Assembly: GCA_902789735.1 (NCBI GenBank)
Contig: CADAOZ010000019.1
Span: 1-41,269, forward strand
DNA from: an uncultured Lachnospiraceae bacterium
GTDB lineage: Bacteria > Bacillota > Clostridia > Lachnospirales > Lachnospiraceae
Direction: 5' to 3'
DNA length: 41,269 bases
In this document: piece by piece, positions 1-7,779 of the stretch
Numbering within the stretch: position 1 is the first letter of the stretch
Layout: each line of letters begins with the position of its first letter
Position numbers and translations under genes: made by a program
The notes under the pieces: model-generated
What the model was told of the DNA's origin: nothing
The model's database searches: none
Seen by the model: only the letters and a program-made list of their open reading frames with translations

Positions 1-162
1 CAGAAACAGTTTCCATGCCGGAAGTACAACGTAATCAACGCCGTCGTTGATGGCTACAGCCGGTGTTTCGCGGTCATCCGGCGCGAAGGTATTATCTACG
101 ATCCTGCCGTAAGTAAAATAACTGGCCACGAGCAGCGCCAGACAGATCAGAAAACTTAACAT
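1..162 (-). CDS. cstA: Carbon starvation protein CstA family permease, N-terminal fragment (cut by window edge)
   Basis: The first 54 codons of a leftward gene are present and the rest lies outside the window. The peptide opens with a hydrophobic helix (MLSFLICLALLVASYF) followed by YGRIVDN, then a DDRETPA segment and NDGVDYV, which is the N-terminal signature of CstA-type permeases. These are multi-pass inner-membrane transporters associated with peptide or pyruvate uptake under carbon limitation. The start is the ATG at 162-160: a strong GGGAGGT Shine-Dalgarno sits at 177-171, eight bases upstream, and the competing ATG at 167 meets a stop after three codons. A sigma-A type promoter lies about 80 bp upstream. 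Family membership is recognised from a short stretch, so substrate cannot be assigned. Confidence 0.85.
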   Translation of the reverse strand, partial: MLSFLICLALLVASYFTYGRIVDNTFAPDDRETPAVAINDGVDYVVLPAWKLFL

Positions 163-214
163 GACATATCACCTCCCGTAAAAAAACTTTAAGCTTTCTG
201 TTTCCTGACACTTT

Positions 215-227
215 TGGCATAATGCCA
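215..227. repeat. 13-bp palindrome in the cstA leader
   Basis: TGGCATAATGCCA is a perfect inverted repeat with a 3-base centre, about 8-20 bases downstream of the predicted transcription start. It could be an operator or a small leader hairpin; flanking CCTG/CAGG could extend it loosely. It does not match the catabolite-response (cre) consensus. Confidence 0.45.
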
Positions 228-241
228 GGTTTTCGGTTAAG

Positions 242-270
242 ATTCTAGACCTGTTTATGCAGAAAGTCAA
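242..270 (-). promoter_or_regulatory. Sigma-A type promoter for the cstA-like gene
   Basis: Read on the minus strand, TTGACT (270-265), a 17-base spacer and TAGAAT (247-242) match the -35/-10 consensus well. The expected start near 235 gives a leader of about 72 bases before the ATG at 162. Confidence 0.7.
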
Positions 271-307
271 ATTTTTACCATCTGATTTTCCGCAACCGGA
301 AAAGGAT

Positions 308-388
308 TCATTCAGCTGCCTTTTTCTTATATGTCAGCTCCACATCATAGCCGAGCTCGTCCATCATCTTCACGAAGGTCTTATTCAC
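308..388 (-). pseudogene. Remnant of a small coding sequence (C-terminal piece)
   Basis: Immediately downstream of rlmD, the minus strand reads 26 protein-like codons from a GTG at 388 (VNKTFVKMMDELGYDVEL, then a Lys-rich end KKKAAE) to TGA at 308. The frame is open upstream for 11 more codons (to an RPEKAGNQGQ stretch) before a stop at the end of rlmD, and there is no ribosome site. The FVKMMDELGYDVEL pattern resembles the last helix and strand of small XRE-type helix-turn-helix or antitoxin proteins, but the HTH itself is absent. I read it as a decayed gene tail; the family is a guess. An unusual short gene cannot be excluded. Confidence 0.35.
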
Positions 389-427
389 GATCTGCCCTTG
401 ATTTCCGGCTTTTTCAGGCCTCTAAGC

Positions 428-1909
428 TCAAGTATGTGTTAGTAGACAGACGGTCTCGACGTGGCTGGTCTGGGGGAACTGATCTACCGGCTGTACCGTA
501 CGCAGACCGTATCCGCCTTCACAGAGGATCTTGAGGTCTCTGGCCAGGGTCGCCGGATCGCAGCTGACGTAGATGACTTTTTCAGGACGGATCTTCAGGA
601 TTGTATCCAGGCAGACCGGGTCACAGCCCTTACGGGGCGGATCCACAACGATCAGGTCCACTTTGCCCAGCTGTCCCCGCTCTTCCTGTTCTTTTACATA
701 AGCTGGCAGGACTTCCTCTGCTTTACCCACATAAAAGCGGGCATTGTCAATATGATTGAGGGCCGCGTTCCTGCGGGCGTCTTCGATGGCGGCCGGAATG
801 ACCTCTACGCCGTAGACCTGTCCCGCCCGGCCGGCCAGGAAGAGGGAGATAGTCCCGACACCGCAGTAGAGATCCCAGACAACTTCCTTTCCGGTCAGTT
901 CCGCCAGATGCAGAACCAGGGAATAGAGTTTTTCTGTCTGCCGGGGATTGACCTGGTAAAAGGAAAGAGGCGAGATCCGGAAACGGACCTTTTCCTCTGT
1001 ACCTGTAAAAGCGGCTGCCGTTCTGCCGCCGCCCGGAGCGGGAATTTCATAACGGACCTCTTGAATAAAAAGGTCATCCTCGATGACATCGCTGCCCCAG
1101 AGGGTCCGGACTTTTCTGCCCAGGATCACATTGGTCTTCTCTTTATTGGTATTGAGAGAAACCGAGGCCATGCCCGGCAGCTCCCGCAGAGCACTGATCA
1201 GGGCGTCTTCCCGGGGCAGGCGGTCTGCCGCGGCAACGATGCAGACCATAACCTGATTCGTGTAGATTCCGTTCCGGATCAGGATATGGCGGATCATCCC
1301 GCTGCCGCTGCTTTCCTCATAGGCAGGGACCCGGTATTGTTCCATATACGTCAGTACCGTCTCCAGGATCCGGGCGTTCTCCTTCCGGCCCAGCAGGCAG
1401 TCCCGCATGGGAACAATGCTGTGGGTCCTGCCGGCGTAGAAACCGGTCACGAGCTTTCCTTCCTTATCTGTCCCGACCGGAACCTGTTCCTTGTTCCTGT
1501 AGCGCCAGGGATCTTCCATGCCCACGGCCGGACGCATGCAGGCGTCCACGGACGCTTCCGGGAAACTGCCGATCCGGATCAGGTCCTCCCGTACTTTTCG
1601 GTATTTATAGTCCAGCTGGGCGGTATAGGACATGGCCTGGATCTGGCATCCGCCGCATTTTCTGTATAAAGGACAAAGAGGCTCTGCCCGGCCGGCAGAG
1701 GGCACAAGGACCTCTTCCAGCCTGGCAAAGCCATAGCTTTTGTTCGCTTTCATGATTCTGGCGGTCACGGTATCTCCGATTACAGCGTCTTTGATAAAGA
1801 GGGTGTAGCCCTGCTGCGTCCGGCCGATCCCTTCTCCGCTGCTTCCCATATCTGTTACTGTGACCGTCACGATCTCATTTTTATTGTAGGGAGCTTTTAC
1901 CTTTTTCAT
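428..1909 (-). CDS. rlmD: 23S rRNA (uracil-5-)-methyltransferase, RlmD/RumA (TrmA) family
   Basis: A 493-residue SAM-dependent enzyme that places m5U in 23S rRNA. The N-terminal TRAM/OB-like domain (about 8-66) is followed by the iron-sulfur cysteines C79, C85, C88 and a fourth at C171. The methyltransferase core shows DLYCGVGTISLFL (SAM binding), VYGVEV, VVDPPRKGCDP and the catalytic-Cys motif YVSCDPATLARDL, ending in DQFPQTSHVETV. In Bacillus the equivalent enzyme modifies two uridines (U747 and U1939, RlmCD); which sites are used here cannot be read from the sequence. The ATG at 1909 overlaps the yhaM stop codon by four bases (ATGA), so the two are probably translationally coupled. Confidence 0.9.
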   Translation of the reverse strand: MKKVKAPYNKNEIVTVTVTDMGSSGEGIGRTQQGYTLFIKDAVIGDTVTARIMKANKSYGFARLEEVLVPSAGRAEPLCPLYRKCGGCQIQAMSYTAQLDYKYRKVREDLIRIGSFPEASVDACMRPAVGMEDPWRYRNKEQVPVGTDKEGKLVTGFYAGRTHSIVPMRDCLLGRKENARILETVLTYMEQYRVPAYEESSGSGMIRHILIRNGIYTNQVMVCIVAAADRLPREDALISALRELPGMASVSLNTNKEKTNVILGRKVRTLWGSDVIEDDLFIQEVRYEIPAPGGGRTAAAFTGTEEKVRFRISPLSFYQVNPRQTEKLYSLVLHLAELTGKEVVWDLYCGVGTISLFLAGRAGQVYGVEVIPAAIEDARRNAALNHIDNARFYVGKAEEVLPAYVKEQEERGQLGKVDLIVVDPPRKGCDPVCLDTILKIRPEKVIYVSCDPATLARDLKILCEGGYGLRTVQPVDQFPQTSHVETVCLLTHT

Positions 1910-2847
1910 ACGATGGTCTTTCTGATATTGGATTCCAGCAGGGCCTGATAACCCAGCCAGCCCTGGTCGACCGACCTGTCCAGCAGCTCTTTAAAAGTCT
2001 GCAGCTTGGCATCCGTATTGTCCGCGAAATTCAAAGCCGCCGCTTCGATCAGGGCCGGTTTTTTGGGAGAACCGTATTCCAGTTCCCCGTGGTGGGCCAG
2101 GATGCAGTGGCGGATCTCCCCGGATAAGAGGACCGGGAAATCCGGAATCTGCCGGATCTTTTCATCGATCATCTCGACGCCTATGATGATATGGCCGATC
2201 AGCTGTCCCTCGTCCGTATAGTCGTTACGGGGGAAAAGGGACAGTTCACTGACTTTGCCGATATCATGCAGGATGGCCGCGGAGATCAGCAGGTCCCGGT
2301 TCAGGACCGGGTAGGCCTGACAGTAATAATGACAGAGGTTGGTTACGCCCAGAGTATGCTCCAGCAGGCCGCCCATAAATCCATGATGGACGGACTTGGC
2401 CGCGGAGGACTTTTTGAAAGCGTCGATAAAAGCCGGATCTTCTATAAAGAACATCTCCAGCAGTTTCCGCAGGCAGTCATTTTTGACGGAACTGATATAT
2501 TTCAGGATCTCCGCGTACATCTGGTCAATGTCCTTGTCCGTCACAGGCAGATAATCCTCCGGCCTGTATTCCCCGTTCCTGCCCTTGCGCAGTCTGCGGA
2601 TATTCAGCTGGAGCCGTCCCTGGAAAGAGGTGACATCCCCGACGACATGGATATAATCCAGCTCTTCAAAATCATCGATGCCCATGCTGCCGGGCTCCCA
2701 GATCTTGGCGTCCAGAGATCCTGTCTTGTCCTGCAGAATCAGGGAATCATAGGACTTGCCGTTCCTGGTCACCAGTGCCTGCTTTTTCCGGCAGAGGTAT
2801 ACATCGTTTACATTCATTCCTTCTTTTAAATCCTGTATATAACGCAT
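1906..2847 (-). CDS. yhaM: 3'-5' exoribonuclease YhaM family (OB-fold plus HD domain)
   Basis: A 313-residue protein with an N-terminal OB-fold nucleic-acid binding domain (about 15-90, including the segment TGSLDAKIWEPG) and an HD phosphohydrolase domain with HHGFMGGLLEHT at about 154-165 and the metal-binding ILHDIGKVS at about 192-200. This is the YhaM architecture, a Firmicute 3'-5' exonuclease that trims RNA (and ssDNA) and acts in RNA decay. Length matches the family (about 314). It is the first gene of a two-gene operon with rlmD, with a promoter overlapping the end of the upstream gene. The ribosome site is weak (GGAG about 12 bases before the ATG). Confidence 0.9.
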   Translation of the reverse strand: MRYIQDLKEGMNVNDVYLCRKKQALVTRNGKSYDSLILQDKTGSLDAKIWEPGSMGIDDFEELDYIHVVGDVTSFQGRLQLNIRRLRKGRNGEYRPEDYLPVTDKDIDQMYAEILKYISSVKNDCLRKLLEMFFIEDPAFIDAFKKSSAAKSVHHGFMGGLLEHTLGVTNLCHYYCQAYPVLNRDLLISAAILHDIGKVSELSLFPRNDYTDEGQLIGHIIIGVEMIDEKIRQIPDFPVLLSGEIRHCILAHHGELEYGSPKKPALIEAAALNFADNTDAKLQTFKELLDRSVDQGWLGYQALLESNIRKTIV

Positions 2848-2912
2848 TTGTACCGATTACTCCAATCTATGCTGTCTGTTTCCTTTTCCGGTCTGTGCCT
2901 TACCGAACAATC

Positions 2913-2941
2913 ATTGTAACGGAATGGCCCGCTTTCATCAA
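2913..2941 (-). promoter_or_regulatory. Promoter of the yhaM-rlmD operon
   Basis: On the minus strand TTGATG (2941-2936), a 17-base spacer and TACAAT (2918-2913). The -35 box overlaps the stop codon of the HtrA-like gene (2938-2940), so the operon can be transcribed independently of it. Confidence 0.6.
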
Positions 2942-4350
2942 GAACCGAATGTGATCTCTACGGCCATTTCTTCATAAGCCCCGCTGGTCTGCCGCATGAT
3001 CTTCAGATTTCCCGTATCCCCGGGCTCTGCCTGATTCAGGACGGAAGCCAGCTGATGCATGGTCAGTGTCTCCGTACCATTTGTACTGACAATGATATCC
3101 CCGGCCTGAATGCCCGCGTTCATGGCGGGAGAATCCATCTCGACCGAAGTCACGTAGATTCCCATCGGAAGATTGTTATGCGTACTGATATTTTCGGTGA
3201 TGTCCAGCCCATGGATGCCCAGACCGGCTTTACTGCTGCCGTTGGACAGCTTCTCGATCATTTCCCGGAGCTCGTCTGTCGCCACCGCTGTCAGGCAGTT
3301 GGGCCGGTCATCGGGTATATAGCGGCTGTCAATGATGCCCACGGTCCGTCCGTACATATCCAGCAGGATCCCGGAAGCGGAAGGGCTGCCGTAAATATCG
3401 GTCGTGACCCTCTGGTAACAGGCGTCAGGCAGGTCCAGCAGTTCTGTGCCTGTCACTGCCCCGTAGCAGATCGATCCGGGACTGCCGGCGGGACTGCCGA
3501 TGGCGATGACCGGCCTTCCCGTCATTTCCTCCGGCGCTTCCGAAGACAGAGAGGCTGTCTTGATGCTTTCCCTTGTCTCCTCAGAAAAATTGTTCTTGGC
3601 TACAGCGACCACCGTATAGCCTGTCACGGTGTCCGAAGCGACGATTTCCGCGGAGTATTCACTCTTGTCATGAAATGTGATCCGGAGTGCTCCCTCCTCC
3701 ATCAGGGTGTTGGCCGGGCAGAGGATCATGACCCTGGCATCCGTCTGGGCAACGATCAGACCCGGAAAAGTCTTCTGACTGTTCTCCTCGGTCTGTCCCC
3801 ACCAGTCGGCGTCCTCTGATATCACGGAAACCGTCACGATGGAATTCATATTTTCCCGGGCCAGCTCCTGCAGGGAACGATAGATCTTATCATACTGCTC
3901 CGGGCTGATTTCTTTTTCGCTGAGGGCTTTATTGACTTCATTTTCAATCTGTCGTTCTGTCCGGGAGGCTTCTTCCGCCGCGACTTCGTCCTCCGATTTC
4001 ATTTCATCCGGTGTGATCTCGACCTCTCTGACATCTGCCGGAATGGTCACGCCCTGTCCGGAATCCTGGGAAAAAAGGGCGTTGGAAAAGACCGGCTCCA
4101 GCAGCACAAAAAACAGGCAGGCCACGATTCCGAATACAGCGGCAAAGCCGCCGGTGAGCAGGAACCGTTCTGTCAGTTTTTTCCGGCTCAGCGGTCTTTT
4201 TTTGATCTGCTCCTGCATAAAATCGGAAATCTGGACCGAAGTCTTGATTCTGGCTTCCTCTTCTATGGTATCTGTCAGATCATATCTGTTCTTATCCTGT
4301 GTATCAGCGGCATTCTGTTCTTTTTTATGCTGTAATGTTTCTTTATCCAT
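2938..4350 (-). CDS. Membrane-anchored HtrA-like protein with degenerate protease domain and PDZ domain
   Basis: 470 residues: a charged cytoplasmic N-terminus (1-62), one membrane helix (about 64-85), an acidic linker (100-165), a trypsin-like S1C (DegP/HtrA) fold (about 168-365) and a C-terminal PDZ domain (about 377-468, with AGIQAGDIIVSTNGTET). The layout is that of Firmicute HtrA/YyxA proteins. The catalytic residues are not visible: where the family has TNNHVV there is ILCPANTL, where it has DLAVLKV there is GYTVVAVAK, and the GNSGGPL serine loop reads GSPSASGILLD. The IAIGSPAG and AVTG strands are kept, so the fold is probably intact. Best read as an inactive HtrA homologue that binds peptides or partners outside the membrane. 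Confidence 0.8.
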   Translation of the reverse strand: MDKETLQHKKEQNAADTQDKNRYDLTDTIEEEARIKTSVQISDFMQEQIKKRPLSRKKLTERFLLTGGFAAVFGIVACLFFVLLEPVFSNALFSQDSGQGVTIPADVREVEITPDEMKSEDEVAAEEASRTERQIENEVNKALSEKEISPEQYDKIYRSLQELARENMNSIVTVSVISEDADWWGQTEENSQKTFPGLIVAQTDARVMILCPANTLMEEGALRITFHDKSEYSAEIVASDTVTGYTVVAVAKNNFSEETRESIKTASLSSEAPEEMTGRPVIAIGSPAGSPGSICYGAVTGTELLDLPDACYQRVTTDIYGSPSASGILLDMYGRTVGIIDSRYIPDDRPNCLTAVATDELREMIEKLSNGSSKAGLGIHGLDITENISTHNNLPMGIYVTSVEMDSPAMNAGIQAGDIIVSTNGTETLTMHQLASVLNQAEPGDTGNLKIMRQTSGAYEEMAVEITFGS

Positions 4351-4399
4351 TTTTCATCCGCCCTGTTGTCCTGTCATTTCTACTGTTCCAGTATACCTT

Positions 4400-4427
4400 T
4401 TGCAGGGTCTTTTTTCTATGTTATACT
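4400..4427 (+). promoter_or_regulatory. Promoter of mutS2 (predicted leaderless start)
   Basis: TTGCAG (4400-4405), a 16-base spacer and TATACT (4422-4427). A start 6-8 bases past the -10 box falls at about 4433-4435, on the mutS2 ATG (4434). Confidence 0.6.
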
Positions 4428-4433
4428 GTACTC

Positions 4434-6941
4434 ATGAATGAAAAAGTACTCCATATCACTGAATTTGACAAAATCATAGAGCAGCTGGTATCCCACGCGG
4501 ATTCAGCTCCCGGCAAAGCTAAATGCAGAACGCTCCTGCCCATGGACAGTCTCTTTGCCATCAACAGGGCCCAGGAGGAAACAGAAGAGGCCCTTTCTTA
4601 TATTTTCCGGCAGGGATCTGTCTCTTTCGGCAGTGTGCGTGATTTCAGTTATACCTTCGGGGCCCTTTCCATCGGCTCTTCCCTGTCCGCCGCGGAACTC
4701 CTGCACCTGTCTTCTTTCCTGGAAAACGTGGCACGGGTCAGGACCTACGGCCTGAGCGTGAAGGAACGGTCCGCGGTTCCCGTCAACCGGCGAAGGGACC
4801 AGGACAAAAACAACTGGAAAGAACAGGCGGAGAAGGCCGCCGCAGCCGTCAGGGAAGAGGAGGAGAACAATGTCCTCTTCGATCTTTTTGACTGCCTCTG
4901 TCCCCTGCCCGGACTGGTCTCCTCCATCCACCGCTGTATCCTGTCAGAGGAAGAGATCGCGGACGAAGCCAGCAGCGAGCTTCGAAAGATCCGCCGGGAA
5001 ATGGGCGGCATCAACGGCCGGATCCACGCGGCCCTCAACAAAATGGTCAATGTCACCTACGCTTCCTATCTGCAGGACAGTGTGGTGACCATGCGGGGCG
5101 ACAGATACTGCATCCCCGTTAAAGCGGAGCATAAAGGGCATGTACCCGGAATCGTCCATGACCAGTCCTCCAGCGGCGCGACTCTTTTCATAGAGCCTAC
5201 CGCCGTTGTCAATCTGAACAATGAACTCCGGGAGCTCCTGATCCGGGAGAAAAAAGAAATAGAAAAAATCCTGGCCCTGCTTTCCCAGGAAGCCGCGGAT
5301 CATCTGACAGAGCTGAAAGACAATGCCGTCAATATGACGGAGCTGGATTTCATTTTTGCCCGGGCGGATCTGGCCCTGGAGCAGAACGGGTCCCGCCCGG
5401 TCTTTAATGACAGGCATTATATCAATATCCGCAGGGGGCGGCATCCTCTGATCGATAAAAAGAAGGTCGTCCCCATCGATCTGGAACTGGGTGACGACTA
5501 TGACATGATCATCATTACCGGCCCCAATACCGGCGGCAAGACGGTCACCTTAAAGACGGTCGGCCTCTTTGAGCTGATGGGGATGTCCGGCCTCCATATT
5601 CCGGCCGGGGACCGCAGTGAGCTTTCCCTCTTCCGGGAAGTCTTCGCGGATATTGGAGATGAGCAGAGCATTGAACAGAGCCTGTCCACCTTCTCGGCCC
5701 ATATGACAACCATCGTGGATATTCTCCGCCGGGTAGATAAAGACTGCCTGTGCCTGTTCGACGAGCTGGGCGCCGGCACCGATCCCACGGAAGGCGCTGC
5801 CCTGGCCATCAGTATCCTCAATTTCATGCATGTCCGCGGAATCCGCACTCTGGCGACTACGCATTACAGTGAACTCAAGGTCTATGCCCTGCGTACGGAC
5901 GGCATCGAAAACGCCTCCTGCGAATTCGATGTGGAGACCCTGCAGCCCACTTACCGCCTGACCATCGGCGTCGCCGGTAAGAGCAACGCCTTCGCGATCT
6001 CCAAGAAGCTGGGCCTGCCCGGCTATATCATCGAGACCGCCCGGGAACAGCTCAGCCAGGAAACAAAGAATTTTGAAGACCTGCTCAGCGATCTGGAGGA
6101 TAACCGCAGACAGGCGCAGAAGGAACATGAAGAGGCAGCCGCCCTGCGGGATTCCCTGCGCCGCCAGGAAGAGGCCCTGAAGAACCGGGAGCGACAGCTG
6201 GAGGAGAAAAAGGAAAAAATCCTGCAGAAGGCCCATGAACAGGCCCGCGATATCCTGCAGGAAGCCAAGGATACCGCAGATCAGGCCATTTCCGATCTGC
6301 GAAAGAGCGGCAGCCGGGGCAATATGGCCGAACTGGAAAAGACCCGGTCGGGCCTGCGGGACAAGGTCTCCAAAAAGGAGAAGAAGCTGCAGAAAAAGAA
6401 GGAACAGGCACCTGCCAGAGGAAAACTGCGTCCGGAGGATCTGCACATCGGTGATAAAGTCCGTGTAATATCCATGGGTCTTACCGGTACCGTCACGGGA
6501 GAGCCCAGAGACGGCAAAGTAAAAGTCCAGTGCGGCATCATGAATTCCCAGGTCCGGATCGATGACCTGCTCCTGATCCGTGAAGACGCTTTCGGCAATC
6601 CCACAGCCATCCAGAGCAGCCGCAGCAGCATGAAGAAGGCTTTTGCCGCTTCGGAAGGCAGGACCGCCCGGCAGCTGGACTTCAGCCAGGTCCAGAGCGT
6701 CAGTCCCGAACTCAACCTCCTGGGCATGACCACGGATGACGCGGTCCGGGAACTGGATAAATATCTGGATGATGCCCGGGTATCCCATCTGGAGAGTGTC
6801 CGAATCGTACACGGCAAGGGGACCGGCGCCCTGCGCAATGCTGTCCATCAGTATCTGCGCCGGCAGAAATGGGTCAAATCCTTCCGCCTGGGCGATTTCG
6901 GAGAAGGCGACGCGGGCGTTACCATTGTCCGGCTGAAATAA
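4434..6941 (+). CDS. mutS2: Endonuclease MutS2
   Basis: 835 residues. The N-terminal MutS core and clamp (about 1-340) precede the ATPase with Walker A GPNTGGKT (363-370), the Walker B segment CLFDELGAGTDP and the family motif TTHYSELK. A long coiled coil (about 530-680, rich in E, K, R and Q) leads to a C-terminal Smr nuclease domain with LNLLGMTTDDAV and IVHGKGTGALR. There is no mismatch-recognition domain I, which distinguishes MutS2 from MutS1. Family roles are suppression of recombination and, in Bacillus, splitting of collided ribosomes. The start ATG at 4434 gives MNEKVLHITEFDKI, matching the conserved MutS2 N-terminus; the frame is open further upstream but that part is not protein-like. 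No Shine-Dalgarno precedes the ATG. Confidence 0.95.
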   Translation: MNEKVLHITEFDKIIEQLVSHADSAPGKAKCRTLLPMDSLFAINRAQEETEEALSYIFRQGSVSFGSVRDFSYTFGALSIGSSLSAAELLHLSSFLENVARVRTYGLSVKERSAVPVNRRRDQDKNNWKEQAEKAAAAVREEEENNVLFDLFDCLCPLPGLVSSIHRCILSEEEIADEASSELRKIRREMGGINGRIHAALNKMVNVTYASYLQDSVVTMRGDRYCIPVKAEHKGHVPGIVHDQSSSGATLFIEPTAVVNLNNELRELLIREKKEIEKILALLSQEAADHLTELKDNAVNMTELDFIFARADLALEQNGSRPVFNDRHYINIRRGRHPLIDKKKVVPIDLELGDDYDMIIITGPNTGGKTVTLKTVGLFELMGMSGLHIPAGDRSELSLFREVFADIGDEQSIEQSLSTFSAHMTTIVDILRRVDKDCLCLFDELGAGTDPTEGAALAISILNFMHVRGIRTLATTHYSELKVYALRTDGIENASCEFDVETLQPTYRLTIGVAGKSNAFAISKKLGLPGYIIETAREQLSQETKNFEDLLSDLEDNRRQAQKEHEEAAALRDSLRRQEEALKNRERQLEEKKEKILQKAHEQARDILQEAKDTADQAISDLRKSGSRGNMAELEKTRSGLRDKVSKKEKKLQKKKEQAPARGKLRPEDLHIGDKVRVISMGLTGTVTGEPRDGKVKVQCGIMNSQVRIDDLLLIREDAFGNPTAIQSSRSSMKKAFAASEGRTARQLDFSQVQSVSPELNLLGMTTDDAVRELDKYLDDARVSHLESVRIVHGKGTGALRNAVHQYLRRQKWVKSFRLGDFGEGDAGVTIVRLK

Positions 6942-6995
6942 TAAGGTTACTACGTGTTTCCGGATATTCCGGACAGACACGTCCCGGAAGCAGCC

Positions 6996-7048
6996 GGGAG
7001 AAAGGAAGGACCGGTCTTTCCCAGGAAAGACCGGTCCATAAGAAATAT
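6996..7048 (+). promoter_or_regulatory. Hairpin leader in front of the response regulator gene
   Basis: GGGAGAAAGGA (6996-7006) is followed by an inverted repeat, GGACCGGTCTTTCC (7008-7021) and GGAAAGACCGGTCC (7024-7037), giving a 13-bp stem with a CCAG loop, then ATAAGAAATAT and the ATG at 7049. There is no T-run, so it is not a typical terminator. The only purine-rich ribosome-site candidate lies upstream of the stem; folding would bring it to about 12 bases from the ATG. A very similar element precedes parA (36574-36627). Confidence 0.65.
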
Positions 7049-7762
7049 ATGAGCGCAGTGAAACAGAAAATACTGATCGTAGATGATGACAGCAATATCG
7101 CGGAGCTGATCAGCCTGTATCTGACCAAGGAATGCTATGAAACCCTGATCGTAGGAGATGGAGAGGCCGCCCTCTATACGATCAATACCTATAAACCTGA
7201 TCTGATCCTGCTGGATCTGATGCTGCCCGGAATCGACGGATATCAGGTATGCAGAGAGGTCCGGGCAAAGCAGGATATCCCCATAATCATGCTGTCTGCC
7301 AAAGGGGAAATTTTTGACAAGGTACTGGGGCTGGAGCTGGGCGCCGATGACTACATGGAAAAGCCCTTTGATTCCAAGGAACTGGTCGCCAGAGTCAAGG
7401 CCGTCCTGCGCCGCTACCACAAAAATGTCCAGCCCGCGGCGGAAGCTCCCGCGCCGGATGAAAAGATTGTGACCCTGCCGGATCTGGTCATCAATCTGAC
7501 CAATTATTCCGTCACGTATATGGGCCGGGAAATCGATATGCCGCCCAAGGAACTGGAACTTCTCTACTTTCTTTCCTCTTCCCCCAACCGGGTCTTTACC
7601 AGAGAACAGCTGCTGGATCAGATCTGGGGCTATGAATATATGGGGGATACCCGTACCGTTGATGTCCATATCAAGAGAATCCGGGAAAAGATCCGGGATC
7701 ACCAGAACTGGAAGATCTCCACGATCTGGGGCGTCGGTTATAAATTTGATGTAAAAAGATAA
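7049..7762 (+). CDS. OmpR/PhoB-family response regulator
   Basis: 237 residues: a receiver domain with the acidic pair in ILIVDDD, phospho-acceptor Asp56 in LILLDLMLPG and the conserved Lys in EKPF, a short linker, and a C-terminal winged helix (about 140-237) ending in TVDVHIKRIREKI and IWGVGYKFD. It is a DNA-binding transcription factor controlled by phosphorylation, almost certainly by the histidine kinase encoded 17 bp downstream. The ATG at 7049 is preferred because it starts just before the first receiver strand; a GTG at 7058 is an alternative. No Shine-Dalgarno lies directly upstream; a hairpin leader occupies that place. The regulated genes cannot be inferred from context. Confidence 0.92.
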   Translation: MSAVKQKILIVDDDSNIAELISLYLTKECYETLIVGDGEAALYTINTYKPDLILLDLMLPGIDGYQVCREVRAKQDIPIIMLSAKGEIFDKVLGLELGADDYMEKPFDSKELVARVKAVLRRYHKNVQPAAEAPAPDEKIVTLPDLVINLTNYSVTYMGREIDMPPKELELLYFLSSSPNRVFTREQLLDQIWGYEYMGDTRTVDVHIKRIREKIRDHQNWKISTIWGVGYKFDVKR

Positions 7763-7779
7763 GCGGTTTTTTATCACCC

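Noticed and set aside
461-1669. Long open frame on the plus strand, about 400 codons
   Set aside because: It lies wholly opposite rlmD, has no recognisable domain and no ribosome site; it is the antisense frame of a GC-rich gene.
5550-6980. Long open frame on the minus strand opposite mutS2, about 476 codons
   Set aside because: mutS2 motifs prove the plus-strand frame; the opposite one has a biased, leucine- and glutamine-rich composition typical of antisense frames.
7008-7037. Rho-independent terminator after mutS2
   Set aside because: The stem is strong but is followed by ATAAGAAATAT rather than a T-run and ends 11 bases before a start codon; a leader role fits better.
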